64,000 nt of DNA from Streptomyces sp. NBC_01591 (GTDB taxonomy: Bacteria; Actinomycetota; Actinomycetes; Streptomycetales; Streptomycetaceae), in assembly GCF_035918155.1 (NCBI RefSeq), contig NZ_CP109327.1:2542001-2606000 (forward strand), read 5' to 3'. A program made the position numbers and the translations under genes. A model generated the notes under the pieces. That model was given only the letters and a program-made list of their open reading frames with translations. It did no database searches and was not told where the DNA came from. Shown here piece after piece: positions 27,746-35,382 of this stretch (position 1 is the stretch's first letter; every line of letters starts with the position of its first letter).

Positions 27746-29230
27746 ATGACCACAAGCACCGGGACCGACGCCGGTCTCGTCGCGGCCGAGGACGTGCTGC
27801 TCTTCGTCAACGCGGCGATCACCGCGACCGGGCAGCGCGAGTTCCGCTCGACCGCGCATCAGCAGCAGCTCTCGCTGGACTTCCTCCATGAGTACGTACG
27901 CGTCAACTACCGCCGGGTGTACGCCGCCGCGCTCGCCCTCGACATCAACGACCACAACGCCGTGCGCATCGTCCGGGGTCTGCTGGAGCACGCCGCCGAC
28001 GCGGACGCCGAGGAGAAGCGCACCGAGGGCCGGCTGATCGCCGCCCGGCTGGCGAAGGTGCCGCCGCAGCGCGTCTACCGGCTGTTCCGGGAGCTGCGCG
28101 CGGCCAAGGTGAACAACCGGCGCACTCGCGCGATCATGCGGGACTGGCTGGCCGCCCGGCCCGACCCGGCGCACGACGCGGTGAAGTACCGCTCCGGCCT
28201 GAAGACCGCGGCCCGCCATGTCCACCTCCGGTTCGGCGGGGCCGGGGAGCCGGGCGGGTCCGTCGAGACCGGGGACTTCCTGTTCCGGCCGGGACACCGG
28301 CCGCGCTACCGGCACCAACTGCTCGACGCCTGGCGGCGCGCCCACTACGAGCAGGGGGCCGTGGAGGAGCTGCCGTTCACGGTCGCCGAGGGCTTCGCCG
28401 CCCGGCGCGGGGTGAAGCGCGAGGTGTTCCTGGAGCGGATGGTGCCGCGGATGACCCGGCTGGAGCGGCTGCGGACCCTGGGGCAGCGCAGCAGCGGAAA
28501 CGATGCGCCTCTGCCCGCGGGCGTGGACCTGACCGTGATGCCGTTGACCCGGCTCGCCCTGTACGTCCTGTCGCTCGGCTTCGAGGCGCGGCGGCTGCAC
28601 CGCGAGGAGCTGACCCGCGCGCTGCGTACGGCGGCCCGTCGCGCAGCGGGCCCGCATGCCGGTAGCTGGGGCCGGGTCGCCGCCGTACTGGACGACAGCT
28701 ACTCCTCGTCCGGGTCGGGCGAGAAGCGGCGCCGCCCGCTCGCCGTGGCGCTGGCCTGCCACTTCCTGCTGGAGGCGCTGGCCGCGCCGGGCGCGTACAC
28801 CCCGCTGTGGACTTCGGGCCGTACCGATCCGCTGCTGGTCAGGCCCTGGGGGCCGACCCCGCTCGGCATCCGCGTACTGGACGCCCTGGAGCACGGCCCC
28901 GACCGGCTGGTCATCGTCTCGGACGGCTGGGACAACGCGCCGCCCGGACTCGCGGGCGAGGTGCTGCGGGTGTGGCGGACCCGGCTCGACCCGGACCGGC
29001 GCACCGCGGTGGTCCATGTGAACCCCGTATACGACGCGGACGGTTTCGATGTGCGGCGCCTCTCGCCGGGCGTGCCCACGGCGGGTGTCCGGGACGCGGA
29101 GGACCTGCCGGCGCTGGTGGAGATCGCGGGCTTCGCCGAGGGACGTACGGGGGCGGCGGCGCTGTACGCCTACCTGGACCGGCAGGTGGCGCGGTTCGTG
29201 AGTGACGACGGGGCGGGAGCGGCATCGTGA
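27746..29230 (+). CDS. Ro60-like vWA-domain protein with helical N-terminus
   Basis: A 494-residue cytoplasmic protein. Residues 1-300 are almost all helical (repeated Arg-rich helices such as RVYRLFRELRAAKVNNRRTR and AVKYRSGLKTAARHVHLRFG), recalling the TROVE/Ro60 ring. Residues 305-490 form a von Willebrand A domain with an intact metal-ion site: D316-x-S318-x-S320 (LDDSYSS), T371 (GPTPLG) and D393 (SDGWDN). This two-part layout is that of Ro60-type RNA-binding proteins, but I do not see the canonical TROVE signature, so it is at best a divergent relative. It overlaps the next gene by GTGA, which indicates translational coupling. RNA binding or repair is an inference from the family. No chaperoned Y RNA was identified nearby. 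Confidence 0.75.
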   Translation: MTTSTGTDAGLVAAEDVLLFVNAAITATGQREFRSTAHQQQLSLDFLHEYVRVNYRRVYAAALALDINDHNAVRIVRGLLEHAADADAEEKRTEGRLIAARLAKVPPQRVYRLFRELRAAKVNNRRTRAIMRDWLAARPDPAHDAVKYRSGLKTAARHVHLRFGGAGEPGGSVETGDFLFRPGHRPRYRHQLLDAWRRAHYEQGAVEELPFTVAEGFAARRGVKREVFLERMVPRMTRLERLRTLGQRSSGNDAPLPAGVDLTVMPLTRLALYVLSLGFEARRLHREELTRALRTAARRAAGPHAGSWGRVAAVLDDSYSSSGSGEKRRRPLAVALACHFLLEALAAPGAYTPLWTSGRTDPLLVRPWGPTPLGIRVLDALEHGPDRLVIVSDGWDNAPPGLAGEVLRVWRTRLDPDRRTAVVHVNPVYDADGFDVRRLSPGVPTAGVRDAEDLPALVEIAGFAEGRTGAAALYAYLDRQVARFVSDDGAGAAS

Positions 29231-30369
29231 ACAGGCTCGAACTGACCGGGCTCGCCACCCGCCCCGCCCAGGTGTGGGGCGGCATCCGGCTGGTGCCGCT
29301 GGTGCGCGAGCAGCCCGTCGAGGGGCTTCGGCTGCACGAGGAGCTCTACACGGATTACGGGTACGGCGTCGTGGACGTCGGGCCGCGCGCACACTACGCC
29401 TCGGTCATCCCGCACGGCTTCGTCGCCGACTGGTCCGGCGAGGGCGAGCAGTCCGCCGCGTACGGAACGCAGCTCGGCGCCCCGGCGGGCTCCGCGACCG
29501 GGAGCCGGCCGGCGCCCCGGACGGCGCGGCTCCAGCGCCACCGCCACCACCGGATGGCGAAGCGCCGGCCGGGCGACCGGCTGCGTTTCCTGCCGCTGCA
29601 CCTCGCGTTGGAGGGCTACCTCTCCCTGCACTTCGGCGGCCCCGCCATCGCCTGGGAGGAGTGGTCGCGGCAGGCACTGCGCGACGGGCTCTCGCCGCGT
29701 GCCGAGGACGCGTACATGGGGTGGACGGTGCGGGGGCTCGGCGACGCGCTGCAGGTCTTCGAGATCCATCCCGGCCAGTGCGGAGTGATGGTGTACGCGG
29801 CCGACGCGCTCGCCGCCGCGTTCGTGGTGCCGCACCCGGACGACTACCGGCTGCTGCACGCGTCGCTCGTCGAGGATCTGTACGGTGAGCTGATCCACCA
29901 GTACGCGATGTACGGCGCTCCGGTGCCGGAGTTCGCGGCGCGGATACCCGACGGTCCGCAGCTGCGGACGCTCGCCGGTCTGCGGGCGGCGGCGCGGGCC
30001 CAGGAGCAGGAGTGGGCCGAGGCGCACGACACCCTGTTCGCGGGTGAGCTGCTGGACAGCTCGTACGCCTTCGACCGGGTGTACCGGATGGGTTCGTTCA
30101 CGCTGTGGCGGTTCCTGCCGCCGTTCCTGCCGGGCGGGGCGGGGCAGCACATCGGTGAGACGATCACCGATCACAAGGGGCAGGTCGCGTACCTGAAGAC
30201 GTTCCGGCTGTCCGAGGCCCAGATCAGGCGCGGCCATCTGCTGCACCGGCTCGCCGACGCGGACTGGCGGCTCGCTGGGGCGGCCGAGGCGCTGGGCACC
30301 ACCGAGGAGGAAGTGGTGCGCCGGATCCGCGCGGCCGGCTTCGAGTCTCTGCTCAGGGCCCGCGCGTAA
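29227..30369 (+). CDS. ARPP-like protein of unknown function, partner of the vWA protein
   Basis: A 380-residue cytoplasmic protein starting at a GTG that overlaps the upstream TGA. The N-terminus (TRPAQVWGGIRLVPLVRE) and the central block FEIHPGQCGVMVYAAD, then VVPHPDDYRLLHASLVEDLY look like conserved enzyme-type motifs and recall the ARPP domains described beside ADP-ribose and RNA-repair genes; I am recalling this family, not matching it by search. The last 35 residues (WRLAGAAEALGTTEEEVVRR and IRAAGFESLLR) resemble a Fis-type HTH, though the second helix is atypical. It is coupled to the vWA protein gene, so the two very likely work together. It ends 121 nt before glnII. Confidence 0.6.
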   Translation: MNRLELTGLATRPAQVWGGIRLVPLVREQPVEGLRLHEELYTDYGYGVVDVGPRAHYASVIPHGFVADWSGEGEQSAAYGTQLGAPAGSATGSRPAPRTARLQRHRHHRMAKRRPGDRLRFLPLHLALEGYLSLHFGGPAIAWEEWSRQALRDGLSPRAEDAYMGWTVRGLGDALQVFEIHPGQCGVMVYAADALAAAFVVPHPDDYRLLHASLVEDLYGELIHQYAMYGAPVPEFAARIPDGPQLRTLAGLRAAARAQEQEWAEAHDTLFAGELLDSSYAFDRVYRMGSFTLWRFLPPFLPGGAGQHIGETITDHKGQVAYLKTFRLSEAQIRRGHLLHRLADADWRLAGAAEALGTTEEEVVRRIRAAGFESLLRARA

Positions 30370-30383
30370 CGCAGGAAACCTCG

Positions 30384-30421
30384 GTAACACGGGGTTCACA
30401 TTCGGGCAACGGACGGGAAAT
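30384..30421 (+). promoter_or_regulatory. Double GlnR box upstream of glnII
   Basis: GTAAC-n6-TTCAC-n6-GCAAC-n6-GAAAT spans 30384-30421 with exact 11-nt spacing, the actinomycete GlnR pattern. It lies 15 nt after the ARPP-like gene and 69 nt before the chosen glnII start. Confidence 0.85.
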
Positions 30422-30489
30422 CGCGTCTTGCGAAGCTGCGCTGCGTAGACCGGACCGCAGCACCGCAGCACCCGCAAAGGATGGCTTCC

Positions 30490-31524
30490 GTGACGTTCAA
30501 GGCTGAGTACATCTGGATCGACGGCACCGAGCCGACCGCCAAGCTCCGCTCCAAGACGAAGATCATGACCGGGAGCCCCTCGCAGGACGTGACGGAGCTG
30601 CCGATCTGGGGCTTCGACGGTTCGAGCACCAGCCAGGCCGAGGGCCACGCCTCCGACCGGGTGCTGAAGCCGGCCTTCACCTGCCCCGACCCGATCCGCG
30701 GCGGCGACGACATCCTCGTGCTGTGCGAGGTCTTCGACATCGACATGACGCCGCACGCGTCCAACACCCGTGCCGCGCTGCGCCCGGTGGCCGAGCAGTT
30801 CGCGGGGCAGGAGCCGATCTTCGGCATCGAGCAGGAGTACACCTTCTTCGACGGCCACCGGCCGCTCGGCTTCCCCGAGGGCGGCTTCCCGGCCGCGCAG
30901 GGCGGCTACTACTGCGGGGTCGGCGCCGACGAGATCTTCGGCCGCGAGATCGTCGAGAAGCACCTCGACAACTGTCTCCGGGCGGGTCTCGGCATCTCCG
31001 GCATCAACGCCGAGGTCATGCCCGGCCAGTGGGAGTTCCAGGTCGGCCCGCTGTCCCCGCTGGAGGTCTCCGACCAGCTGTGGGTCGCCCGCTGGCTGCT
31101 GTACCGCACCGCCGAGGACTTCAACGTCTCCGCGACCCTCGACCCGAAGCCGGTCAAGGGCGACTGGAACGGCGCGGGCGCGCACACCAACTTCTCCACC
31201 AAGGCGATGCGCGAGGGGTACGACGCGATCATCACGGCGTGCGAGTCGCTGGGCGAGGGCTCGAAGCCGATGGACCACGTCAAGAACTACGGCGCGGGCA
31301 TCGACGACCGGCTGACCGGTCTGCACGAGACCGCCCCGTGGAACGAGTACAGCTACGGCGTCTCCGACCGCGGCGCCTCGGTCCGTATCCCGTGGCAGGT
31401 CGAGCAGGACCAGAAGGGCTACATCGAGGACCGCCGCCCGAACGCCAACGTCGACCCGTACGTCGTCACGCGGCTGATCGTCGACACCTGCTGCACCGCG
31501 CTGGAGAAGGCCGACCAGGTCTGA
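30490..31524 (+). CDS. glnII: Glutamine synthetase type II
   Basis: The 344-residue product is the eukaryotic-type GSII characteristic of Streptomyces and rhizobia. It has TFKAEYIWIDGTEPTAKLRS, ELPIWGFDGSSTSQAEGHAS, FGIEQEYTFFDG, the PGQWEFQVGP loop and AGAHTNFSTKAMRE. No adenylylation tyrosine is expected in this type. GTG 30490 is chosen because AAAGG (30476-30480) precedes it by 9 nt and it matches the usual N-terminus; ATG 30481 would add three residues but touches the ribosome site. The GlnR box upstream indicates nitrogen control together with glnA. Confidence 0.95.
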   Translation: MTFKAEYIWIDGTEPTAKLRSKTKIMTGSPSQDVTELPIWGFDGSSTSQAEGHASDRVLKPAFTCPDPIRGGDDILVLCEVFDIDMTPHASNTRAALRPVAEQFAGQEPIFGIEQEYTFFDGHRPLGFPEGGFPAAQGGYYCGVGADEIFGREIVEKHLDNCLRAGLGISGINAEVMPGQWEFQVGPLSPLEVSDQLWVARWLLYRTAEDFNVSATLDPKPVKGDWNGAGAHTNFSTKAMREGYDAIITACESLGEGSKPMDHVKNYGAGIDDRLTGLHETAPWNEYSYGVSDRGASVRIPWQVEQDQKGYIEDRRPNANVDPYVVTRLIVDTCCTALEKADQV

Positions 31525-31582
31525 TCCGGATCCCGCTCCCCGCGCCCGGTCCGTTGTCAGTGGCCTGTGTCAGGGTTGGCGC

Positions 31583-32494
31583 ATGCTCGACATCAAGGTG
31601 GAGACCGAGAACTCCGAGACGCACACCAGGATTTCGGACCGGACGCTGAGCGACCTGGTGCACCGGATCGGCATGAAGGGTGACCGTTTCCTGGTCGTGC
31701 AGCGCATACCCGACCTCCCCGGGACCTTCGTGCAGGTCTGGTTCGACCACGGTGAGGGCTACCAGCTGGAGCGCCGCTCCGGTAGTGCCGCCACGCATTA
31801 CCGGACGATGGTCGATGCGCCGGAGCGGGTCGCCGAGCTGATGACCCGCTGGGCGCGCCAGGAGCCCGGTTGGGACGCGGGTGTGGAGTGGGAGCGCGCC
31901 GACGTGCCGGAGGATGAGCCGGTGCCGGAGCTCCCGGCGGAGATCCGGGAGCAGCTGGAGAAGCGGATACGGGAGCTGCTCCGCTGCGGATACGGGACGG
32001 TCCAGGATCTCTCCCGTACGGCCGAGGACTACCTCGTGAAGGACGGCGTGCATCCGGTGACCCACGCGCAGGCGCGGCAGCTGGTGGAGCGGCTGTGGCT
32101 GGAGCGGGTCGAGGAGCAGCGCCAGTGGCCGGACGTGACCGACGCGGACCGGCTGACGCAGGCTTTCGCCCGGCTGGACTGGGGCGGGATCACGGCGATG
32201 GAGCATTTCACCTGTTGCCGGTCGTGCGGTCTCGCCGAGATCCGGGGCGCCGGGCGTGAGGATGCGCGCGGCTTCGTCTTCTTCCATACGCAGGGCACCG
32301 AGCGTGCGGCGTCCGGGCACGGTCTCGCGCTGTACTACGGCGGGTTCGGCCGGGCGGAGGACGCGACCGCCGCCGTGGGCCGGGAGGTGGTCCAGGCGCT
32401 CGGCGAGGCGGGGCTGACGGTGGAGTGGGACGGTTCGCCGGACAAGGCGATCGAGCTGACCGGCCTGGACTGGCGCAAGCGGCTGGTGGGTTGA
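31583..32494 (+). CDS. DUF6891-type hypothetical protein
   Basis: A 303-residue acidic cytoplasmic protein. The N-terminal 100 residues (IKVETENSETHTRISDRTLS, FVQVWFDHGEGYQLERR) look like an immunity-/SUKH-like beta domain often fused to this family. The C-terminal half has a helical stretch, then AMEHFTCCRSCGLAEI with C-C-x2-C and GFVFFHTQGTERA, GLALYYGGF, the DUF6891 core as I recall it. The cysteine cluster could bind zinc. No partner gene is evident, and function is unknown. ATG 31583 begins 58 nt after glnII; no clear ribosome site was seen. Confidence 0.7.
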   Translation: MLDIKVETENSETHTRISDRTLSDLVHRIGMKGDRFLVVQRIPDLPGTFVQVWFDHGEGYQLERRSGSAATHYRTMVDAPERVAELMTRWARQEPGWDAGVEWERADVPEDEPVPELPAEIREQLEKRIRELLRCGYGTVQDLSRTAEDYLVKDGVHPVTHAQARQLVERLWLERVEEQRQWPDVTDADRLTQAFARLDWGGITAMEHFTCCRSCGLAEIRGAGREDARGFVFFHTQGTERAASGHGLALYYGGFGRAEDATAAVGREVVQALGEAGLTVEWDGSPDKAIELTGLDWRKRLVG

Positions 32495-32847
32495 GAGGGG
32501 CACCGCGCCGTGGGCCGATGCTGTTACCGGCCCATCGGTTGCGGCGGCCGAACAGAAACCCGAGGTGAGGGAGGTAACGCAAAGGGTCCGTATCGACGGG
32601 CGAGAGAGGTCTGCTCCGCCGTCCGGTTCTCTGGTTCAATGGGGACATGGCCAGCATCCAGCACACCTCGACAGGTCGCAGCGACCTCGAACCGTTCTGG
32701 CCTTCCCGTCAGCACCATGACTTCGACCGGGTGTGTTGTCGCGCGTTGAACGCGCAGGCCCTCTAAAGCCGACTCACCCCGGCCTTCGGCCCGCGCGCAA
32801 GCAAGTCCGTCCACCGACGACTCCTTCGCGCGAAAGAGCTGACCCTC
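32495..32847. other. 353-nt leader region of the winged-helix gene
   Basis: It contains the 39-codon ORF at 32647-32766 and, just after it, a short CGGCCTTCGGCCCG hairpin (about 32780-32793). No RNA gene was recognised. Its organisation, a short ORF plus hairpin 80 nt before a gene, resembles an attenuator. Confidence 0.45.
32647..32766 (+). CDS. Short ORF ending in a Cys-Cys block, possible leader peptide
   Basis: A 39-residue ORF (MASIQHTSTGRSDLEPFWPS..., ending DRVCCRALNAQAL). About 80 per cent of its third positions are G or C, which supports translation. The adjacent cysteine codons (TGT TGT) near the end are the less common cysteine codons, and together with a small hairpin about 15 nt further on they recall cysteine-responsive leader peptides of actinobacteria. 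It lies 81 nt upstream of the winged-helix gene. It has no clear ribosome site; a second ATG at 32639 opens another frame. It may be non-functional. Confidence 0.4.
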   Translation: MASIQHTSTGRSDLEPFWPSRQHHDFDRVCCRALNAQAL

Positions 32848-33468
32848 ATGGCGAACACTCGTACCGTCTCCGCCTCGGCCGCTGCCACCTCAGCGCCTTC
32901 GGCGACCGCTGCGGCCACCACCTCCGCCCGCTCCCTCTCGCCCAACCGCCACCGGCTGCGCGCCGTCGACCCCGACGAGGTCGTCCAGCTGGCCGATGTG
33001 GCCGAGTTCCTGCCGCCGGGTGCCACCTGGCTGCCCGCACCCCAGCACACCGTTCCGGCGCTGCCGGGCCGGCCGCCGATGATCGGCTACCTGGTGCTCG
33101 TACCGGCCGACCAGCAGCCCGCCGTCACCGCGGCCACCGCCGCGGCCGCCCAGTACGTGGTGCCGACACCGGTGGACGAACCGGCCGCGGGTCCGGTGCG
33201 CATCGACCCCGTACAGCGCACCGCCGCGGTGGACGGGAACACCCTCGACCTCACCTACCTGGAGTTCGAGCTGCTCGCCCATCTGGTCGCGCACCCGCAC
33301 CGGGTGCACACCCGCGACCAGTTGGTGACCACGGTCTGGGGCTACGGGCATGTGGGCGACGGGCGCACCGTGGATGTCCACATCGCCCGGCTGCGCCGCA
33401 AGCTGGGCGCCGAACACCGCCGTTCGATCCAGACGGTGCGGCGCGTCGGGTACAAGTACACGCCCTGA
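32848..33468 (+). CDS. Winged-helix DNA-binding protein (OmpR/PhoB type) without receiver domain
   Basis: A 206-residue protein whose last 95 residues are a complete OmpR/PhoB winged helix (LDLTYLEFELLAHLVAHPHR, DQLVTTVWGYGHVGDGRTVD, VHIARLRRKLG, RRVGYKYTP). The N-terminal half has an Ala/Ser/Thr-rich tail and no receiver: there is no phospho-accepting aspartate or KP motif. It is therefore an orphan regulator whose signal is not phosphorylation by a classical kinase. Start ATG 32848. A possible leader peptide precedes it and a 21-bp palindromic terminator follows. Related orphan proteins are common in Streptomyces, with unknown targets. Confidence 0.85.
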   Translation: MANTRTVSASAAATSAPSATAAATTSARSLSPNRHRLRAVDPDEVVQLADVAEFLPPGATWLPAPQHTVPALPGRPPMIGYLVLVPADQQPAVTAATAAAAQYVVPTPVDEPAAGPVRIDPVQRTAAVDGNTLDLTYLEFELLAHLVAHPHRVHTRDQLVTTVWGYGHVGDGRTVDVHIARLRRKLGAEHRRSIQTVRRVGYKYTP

Positions 33469-33485
33469 CGCACCGGAAGGCATGT

Positions 33486-33527
33486 GGAGCGGCCCCGGTC
33501 CGGTACGTACCGGACCGGGGCCGCTCC
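33486..33527. terminator. 21-bp palindromic terminator
   Basis: GGAGCGGCCCCGGTCCGGTAC and its exact complement abut at 33506/33507. It lies 17 nt after the winged-helix stop. Confidence 0.8.
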
Positions 33528-33554
33528 ATGTGCAGGGCAGGCCGCGCCGGTCAG

Positions 33555-33970
33555 CCGCGTCGCCCGGCCCCCGCTCCGGCTCCTCGTGCTCCGGGCTCGG
33601 CAGGCGGGTCAGGGCGCGGGGGGTGCGCCAGTTCCGCTCGCCCAGCAGGGCCATCACGGAGGGCAGCAGGACCATCCGTGCAACCTCGTCGATCGCGGCC
33701 CGGGTAGGCAGTCCCCGGTCGTGGGCCTCGCGGACCCGGGCGACCACGAACACGCGGTAGTCCATGGAGAGTCCGAACAGGACGACCAGTGCGGGGGCGG
33801 CATCCATGCCTCGATCGCACGACACCCTCCGAGCCGATCAGCGAAGCCCTCGGCCGCCGGATGCGCCGCCGATGCCCGTGGTGAGCACGACGAAGAGCAG
33901 CCAGCCGCGAATGGCGGTTCTGCGGTGGTGTGCTCCACACACCGATGCGTGCCGCGAGGTTGCGCCTCAT
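33555..33970 (-). pseudogene. Degenerate MMPL-family transporter
   Basis: Fragments of one MMPL transporter lie in order on the minus strand. From ATG 33970 comes an N-terminus (MRRNLAARIGVWST), then a one-base frameshift, after which HHRRTAIRGWLLFVVLTTGI gives the first membrane helix and stops. A large deletion leads to GLSMDYRVFVVARVREAHDR, a hallmark of the C-terminal half. A second deletion joins AAIDEV directly to ARMVLLPSVMALLGERNW, removing most of the last helices. The tail PSPEHEEPE is recognisable, but the stop is out of frame. Ends are approximate. The parent is probably a lipid or drug exporter of about 700 residues. Confidence 0.75.
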
Positions 33971-34113
33971 GGCGCTTCGCCCCCGGTGTACCCAGCACCA
34001 CCTCCACCGGGTGGCTGAACGGCTGACGCCCCTTGTGCCCGACGGGTCAGACTGTGTGCGGACCGGGGCTGACACGAGGGCCCGGCAAGCCCGACGAGGG
34101 GAGACGGACCGGG

Positions 34114-35382
34114 ATGAACGCGAAGCAGGGACGGATAAGGGCCGCGATGCTGGCCGCCGGACGCGGAGTCGTGGTGTCGGTCGCGAGCCTGGTCGCTTCG
34201 ATCACGCTCTTCGTATGGGCCGTGCTCTCGATCGCCTTCATCCCGCTGGGCGTCGGCCTGCTCACCACCCCCTACGTACTGGAGCTGGTCCGCAAGCACG
34301 CCAACCGGCGCCGGCTGCTCGCGGCCACCTGGTCCGACATCCGCATACCGGTCCCGTACCGCCCCTTCCCGAAGGATCTGCGTACCGGGTTCACCGGACA
34401 GGTGGAGCGGACCACGCTGATGCTGAAGGACCCGGCGACCTGGCGCGACATCCGGTGGCTGCTGGTCGACATGACGGCCGGCTATGTGGTGGCGACGCTG
34501 TCCGCCGCGCTGCTCATCTACCCGGTGGAGGGTTTCGTGCTGGCGGCCGGGCTGTGGCGGGTCTTCACCGACGACGGCTACTGGTACGGCTTCGTCCGGG
34601 TCTCCAGCCAGGAGACGGGCCTCGCCGCCGCCGCGCTGGGTGCGGCGTTGTTCGCGACCGGCGTGCTGGTCAGCGAGCGGCTGCTGCGGCTGCACTTCGT
34701 GATCGCCCGCGCGATGCTGGCCCCCACCCAGGAGGAGGAGCTGGCCCGGCGCATCGACCGGCTGACCGAGACCCGGCACGAGGCGGTGGACACCGCAGCC
34801 TCCGAACTGCGGCGCATCGAGCGGGATCTGCATGACGGCGCGCAGGCCCGGCTGGTCGCGATGGGCATGAGTCTGGGGACCGTGGAGGCGCTGATCGAGA
34901 AGGACCCGGCGCAGGCCAAGAAGCTCCTGGCCATGGCCCGGGAGTCGTCCGCCGAGGCGCTCACCGAGCTGCGCGACCTGGTCCGGGGCATCCACCCGCC
35001 GGTCCTCGCCGAGCGCGGACTCGGGGACGCGGTACGGGCGTTGGCGCTGCGGCTGCCCTTCGAGTCGGCGGTCGACGCGGAGCTGGGCGGCCGCATGGAC
35101 GCCGCGGTCGAGTCGGCGGCGTACTTCGCGGTGAGCGAGACGCTGACGAACGCCGCCAAGCACTCGGGGGCGGACCGCGTCTGGGTGGACATCCATCACG
35201 AGAACGCCACGCTGCGGGTCTCCGTCACCGACAACGGCCGGGGCGGTGCGACGGTCGGCGGCGGCTCCGGACTGAGCGGAATCGAACGCCGACTCGGTAC
35301 ATTCGACGGCATCATGGCCGTCAGCAGCCCCGCGGGCGGTCCCACCATGGTGACCATGGAGATCCCTTGCGAGTTGTCCTAG
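34114..35382 (+). CDS. NarL-type sensor histidine kinase
   Basis: The 422-residue membrane kinase has four or so transmembrane helices in its first 210 residues (VVVSVASLVASITLFVWAVL, VVATLSAALLIYPVEGFVLA, GLAAAALGAALFATGVLVSE). The HisKA_3 box follows with H240 in ERDLHDGAQARLVAMGMSLG, and a HATPase domain ends with SVTDNGRGGA and GGSGLSGIERRLG. Start ATG 34114. Its last 16 nt overlap the response regulator, so they form a coupled two-component pair. The signal is unknown; the N-terminal domain resembles the putative sensor domain (PF13796-like) of actinobacterial kinases. Confidence 0.9.
   Translation: MNAKQGRIRAAMLAAGRGVVVSVASLVASITLFVWAVLSIAFIPLGVGLLTTPYVLELVRKHANRRRLLAATWSDIRIPVPYRPFPKDLRTGFTGQVERTTLMLKDPATWRDIRWLLVDMTAGYVVATLSAALLIYPVEGFVLAAGLWRVFTDDGYWYGFVRVSSQETGLAAAALGAALFATGVLVSERLLRLHFVIARAMLAPTQEEELARRIDRLTETRHEAVDTAASELRRIERDLHDGAQARLVAMGMSLGTVEALIEKDPAQAKKLLAMARESSAEALTELRDLVRGIHPPVLAERGLGDAVRALALRLPFESAVDAELGGRMDAAVESAAYFAVSETLTNAAKHSGADRVWVDIHHENATLRVSVTDNGRGGATVGGGSGLSGIERRLGTFDGIMAVSSPAGGPTMVTMEIPCELS

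Larger units (their letters stand above)
33469..34113. other. 645-nt interval with terminator and MMPL gene remains
   Basis: Apart from the palindromic terminator at 33486-33527 and the minus-strand MMPL pseudogene, this stretch holds only the upstream region of the histidine kinase gene. No intact ORF with normal codon bias was found. Confidence 0.6.

Noticed and set aside
27746..29230. Calling the vWA protein a bona fide TROVE (Ro60) protein
   Set aside because: The vWA site is clear, but the canonical TROVE signature was not seen. It is described as Ro60-like only.
30481..30489. ATG 30481 as the glnII start
   Set aside because: It abuts the AAAGG ribosome site; GTG 30490 has correct spacing and the usual N-terminus.
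32510..32814. 79- and 96-codon frames in the leader of the winged-helix gene
   Set aside because: They overlap the better-supported 39-codon frame in other frames or on the other strand and have less coding-like base use.
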